In this document: positions 62,375-64,000 of the stretch, piece after piece
How the letters are laid out: every line of letters begins with the position of its first letter
How positions within the stretch are numbered: the first letter of the stretch is position 1
Assembly (NCBI RefSeq): GCF_036567765.1
Contig: NZ_DATCTU010000095.1
Span: 1 to 64,000, forward strand
Source: Pseudobacteroides sp.
GTDB lineage: Bacteria; Bacillota; Clostridia; Acetivibrionales; DSM-2933
Length of the DNA: 64,000 nucleotides
Reading direction: 5' to 3'
The notes under the pieces: generated by a model
Told to the model about the DNA's origin: nothing
Databases searched by the model: none
The model's input: only the letters and a program-made list of their open reading frames with translations
Translations under genes and position numbers: made by a program

Positions 62375-64000
62375 CTAGTTCAATGGCCATTCTTTTTCCT
62401 TTAATGTAATCTTGCGTTCAAATATAAGTGCTTTAAGCGTTAAATTGAGTTTTGCAAATATAGCGGCCTGAACGTCTATCGTGTCTGGTGTATATATAAT
62501 ATCAACCTTCGGACCGAACTGCCCGCTTAATGTAACCGAGGCAACCTTGGCAATTCCAACCCCTCCGCCTACTTCTATAGAACCTTCCAGCTTAAGCGTT
62601 CCTTTTGGCGTTATTCGAAATGGTTTACTTCCATCAAGGTTCTCAATAGACAAGTTGCTTTCAAGCTGTCTGTATTCCACGCTGCCCTGTAGAGTTATAA
62701 ATGCTACAATAGGCACACTACCTATAAAGAACTGCTGCTCATGAGTAAAATCTGCCTCTCCAAGAACCAGCACTCCCACGTCAACTTGTTTTATCTTTTT
62801 AGGATCATCTTTAAGCCTGACCACCTCTGCATAAGCAAAGGCTCCAACACTGTAGTCCAGTGTGTTTGAATAGTTAAAGACTTTCTTGCCGAAAACCCTC
62901 TGTAATTCTCTCCTCAAATCCTCCCAAGCTTTTGCTTTTTGATAAGCATCAGCCAATGCACCGGAACCATTTTCAAAAGTCTTCAAATCATCTCTGATTT
63001 GACCTTTTATATCACCAAAACCATTGCTTAACGCATCTTTGTCCAGCTCAATCCCGATAGCGTATTGATCCTTTATCTCATTTGAGCTATACTCAACATC
63101 TTTTTTATGCCAAGCCTTTAGGGGCCCTAATGAGCATGTTATTTCATCATCAAGAATTCCATAAGTATCAAAGGGCAGCTTTATGGGAGATGGTGGCGGA
63201 AGAAGCTCAGTATCTGCCTCTTCAGAAACTTGAGGAGGTTCTTCAAATTGCAGCATTACTTTAAACATTTGAGACCTTGAGCCATCAGCAGATTCTGCAA
63301 CGATATATACATCTTCTGCTAAGCTGTCAAATGTTTTTCCAAGTGCCGCTTCAAATATTCCGTCAGAGGAAGATATGCTTTTTGCTCCCTTAACAATATA
63401 TACATTTCCAGGCCTGTGTCCACGCCAGTTCACGTAAGTATGTATGCGGTACTGACTGCTGCTTCCCACTTCAATTCGTGTGGCAGAAAGGGATAAATCC
63501 TTTTTGTTGTAAGTTTCATCAAAAGCTGCAATGACATATGGTGCAGTTGTGCTTGTCTCTTTATCAAGAACTACAGTCATCATATCGCTGTAACCATCGT
63601 ATGATATATCCATTTCATAAGTATTGTATCCCTGAAGCTCAACCTTTAAGGTGTAATCGCCCCTTTCAGGTATGAATATACCAAAACCTGCAGTTTCAGG
63701 CCCTTCATACTGGTTTATCACCTTACAATTTCCGCTCACTACCTTATATGTATTACCATCCTTGTCTGTGAGAGAAATCTGTGCCCCGTTTAACAATGAG
63801 CCGTCTGATTTACTTACCACTGCAACCATGAAGAGATTCTTCTGTCCCGCATTCTCCATATACATTGAAGGAATAACCTCTTCAGCCTGGGTCTTGCTTG
63901 ACCATAAAAGCTTTATACCGCCTTCATTGCTGCCGGTTTGGTAATACTCAATACGTATTTTGGCACCTGGATAAGATATTTTAAATGAAGTCTCTCCATT
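62375..64000 (-). CDS. Secreted protein with PA14 and carboxypeptidase-regulatory-like domains (3' part)
   Basis: The frame is open to the right edge, so only the C-terminal 541 residues are present; an internal ATG at 63865 is not the true start. The first ~45 visible residues (FKISYPGAKIRIEYYQTG, GGIKLLWSSKTQAEEVIP) are the end of a PA14 domain, often carbohydrate-binding. A carboxypeptidase-regulatory-like beta domain follows (VSKSDGSLLNGAQISLTDKDG). The remaining ~300 residues are a beta-rich region unknown to me. The operon arrangement with the SLH gene suggests a surface complex. Confidence 0.75.
   Translation of the reverse strand, partial: NGETSFKISYPGAKIRIEYYQTGSNEGGIKLLWSSKTQAEEVIPSMYMENAGQKNLFMVAVVSKSDGSLLNGAQISLTDKDGNTYKVVSGNCKVINQYEGPETAGFGIFIPERGDYTLKVELQGYNTYEMDISYDGYSDMMTVVLDKETSTTAPYVIAAFDETYNKKDLSLSATRIEVGSSSQYRIHTYVNWRGHRPGNVYIVKGAKSISSSDGIFEAALGKTFDSLAEDVYIVAESADGSRSQMFKVMLQFEEPPQVSEEADTELLPPPSPIKLPFDTYGILDDEITCSLGPLKAWHKKDVEYSSNEIKDQYAIGIELDKDALSNGFGDIKGQIRDDLKTFENGSGALADAYQKAKAWEDLRRELQRVFGKKVFNYSNTLDYSVGAFAYAEVVRLKDDPKKIKQVDVGVLVLGEADFTHEQQFFIGSVPIVAFITLQGSVEYRQLESNLSIENLDGSKPFRITPKGTLKLEGSIEVGGGVGIAKVASVTLSGQFGPKVDIIYTPDTIDVQAAIFAKLNLTLKALIFERKITLKEKEWPLN

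Overview
The window looks like a piece of chromosome from a low-GC, spore-forming, cellulosome-producing member of the Clostridia (Acetivibrio / Pseudobacteroides / Ruminiclostridium-like). The evidence is a CBM3 scaffoldin with eight type II-like cohesins and a dockerin, a second truncated scaffoldin, a dockerin-borne protease-inhibitor protein, a spore photoproduct lyase, an IspH-ribosomal protein S1 fusion, a T-box leader and Gram-positive-style SLH surface proteins. Genus placement is inferred from family recall; no database search was possible.

Layout. 1-3.75 kb: edge of a possible IS66-like element, a GNAT-like remnant, leuC-leuD, then a rearranged patch in which a truncated scaffoldin abuts a fragment of a PPC-like secreted protein, and a short LGFP-type secreted protein. 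4-10.4 kb: a Dus-family tRNA-dihydrouridine synthase and the large scaffoldin. 10.9-14.9 kb: a three-gene ChvE/GguAB-type monosaccharide ABC transporter. 15-16.5 kb: small membrane proteins and a TerB protein. 16.7-30.75 kb: a seven-gene minus-strand biosynthetic operon (inactive-looking KASIII, ACP, active-looking KASIII, AMP-ligase, alpha/beta hydrolase, 2760-residue KS-AT-KS-ACPx3-KR-DH megasynthase, PPTase). 31.7-35.2 kb: splB, and trpB-trpA behind a tryptophan T-box. 35.2-39.7 kb: an RNase-like MBL protein, an ArsR regulator and a CoA-disulfide-reductase/rhodanese/TusA/DsrE fusion. 40-43.9 kb: an orphan TIR-like protein and three tandem M42 aminopeptidases. 44-49 kb: four tRNAs, the dockerin inhibitor protein, murD and a nucleotidyltransferase. 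49-57 kb: a housekeeping run (cheR, ndk, ispH-rpsA, cmk, aroH-type chorismate mutase, hutP, HI0933-type flavoprotein, RpiR regulator). 57.3-64 kb: a CapA protein, a small membrane protein, an SLH surface protein and the 3' part of a PA14 protein.

The most unusual content is the polyketide/secondary-lipid operon. All three tandem ACP repeats in the megasynthase have Thr where the phosphopantetheine Ser is expected, while a separate ACP keeps the Ser. It is paired with two KASIII paralogs, one of which lacks the catalytic Cys, as in a KS/chain-length-factor or PqsB/PqsC pair. No enoyl reductase is in the operon, so a polyene-like product is the simplest guess. A second theme is a dispersed palindromic repeat of about 80-100 bp in intergenic DNA, including 2.3 tandem copies in the leader of this operon. 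The cellulosome parts (two scaffoldins with matching promoters, and an inhibitor protein carrying a dockerin) form a third theme.
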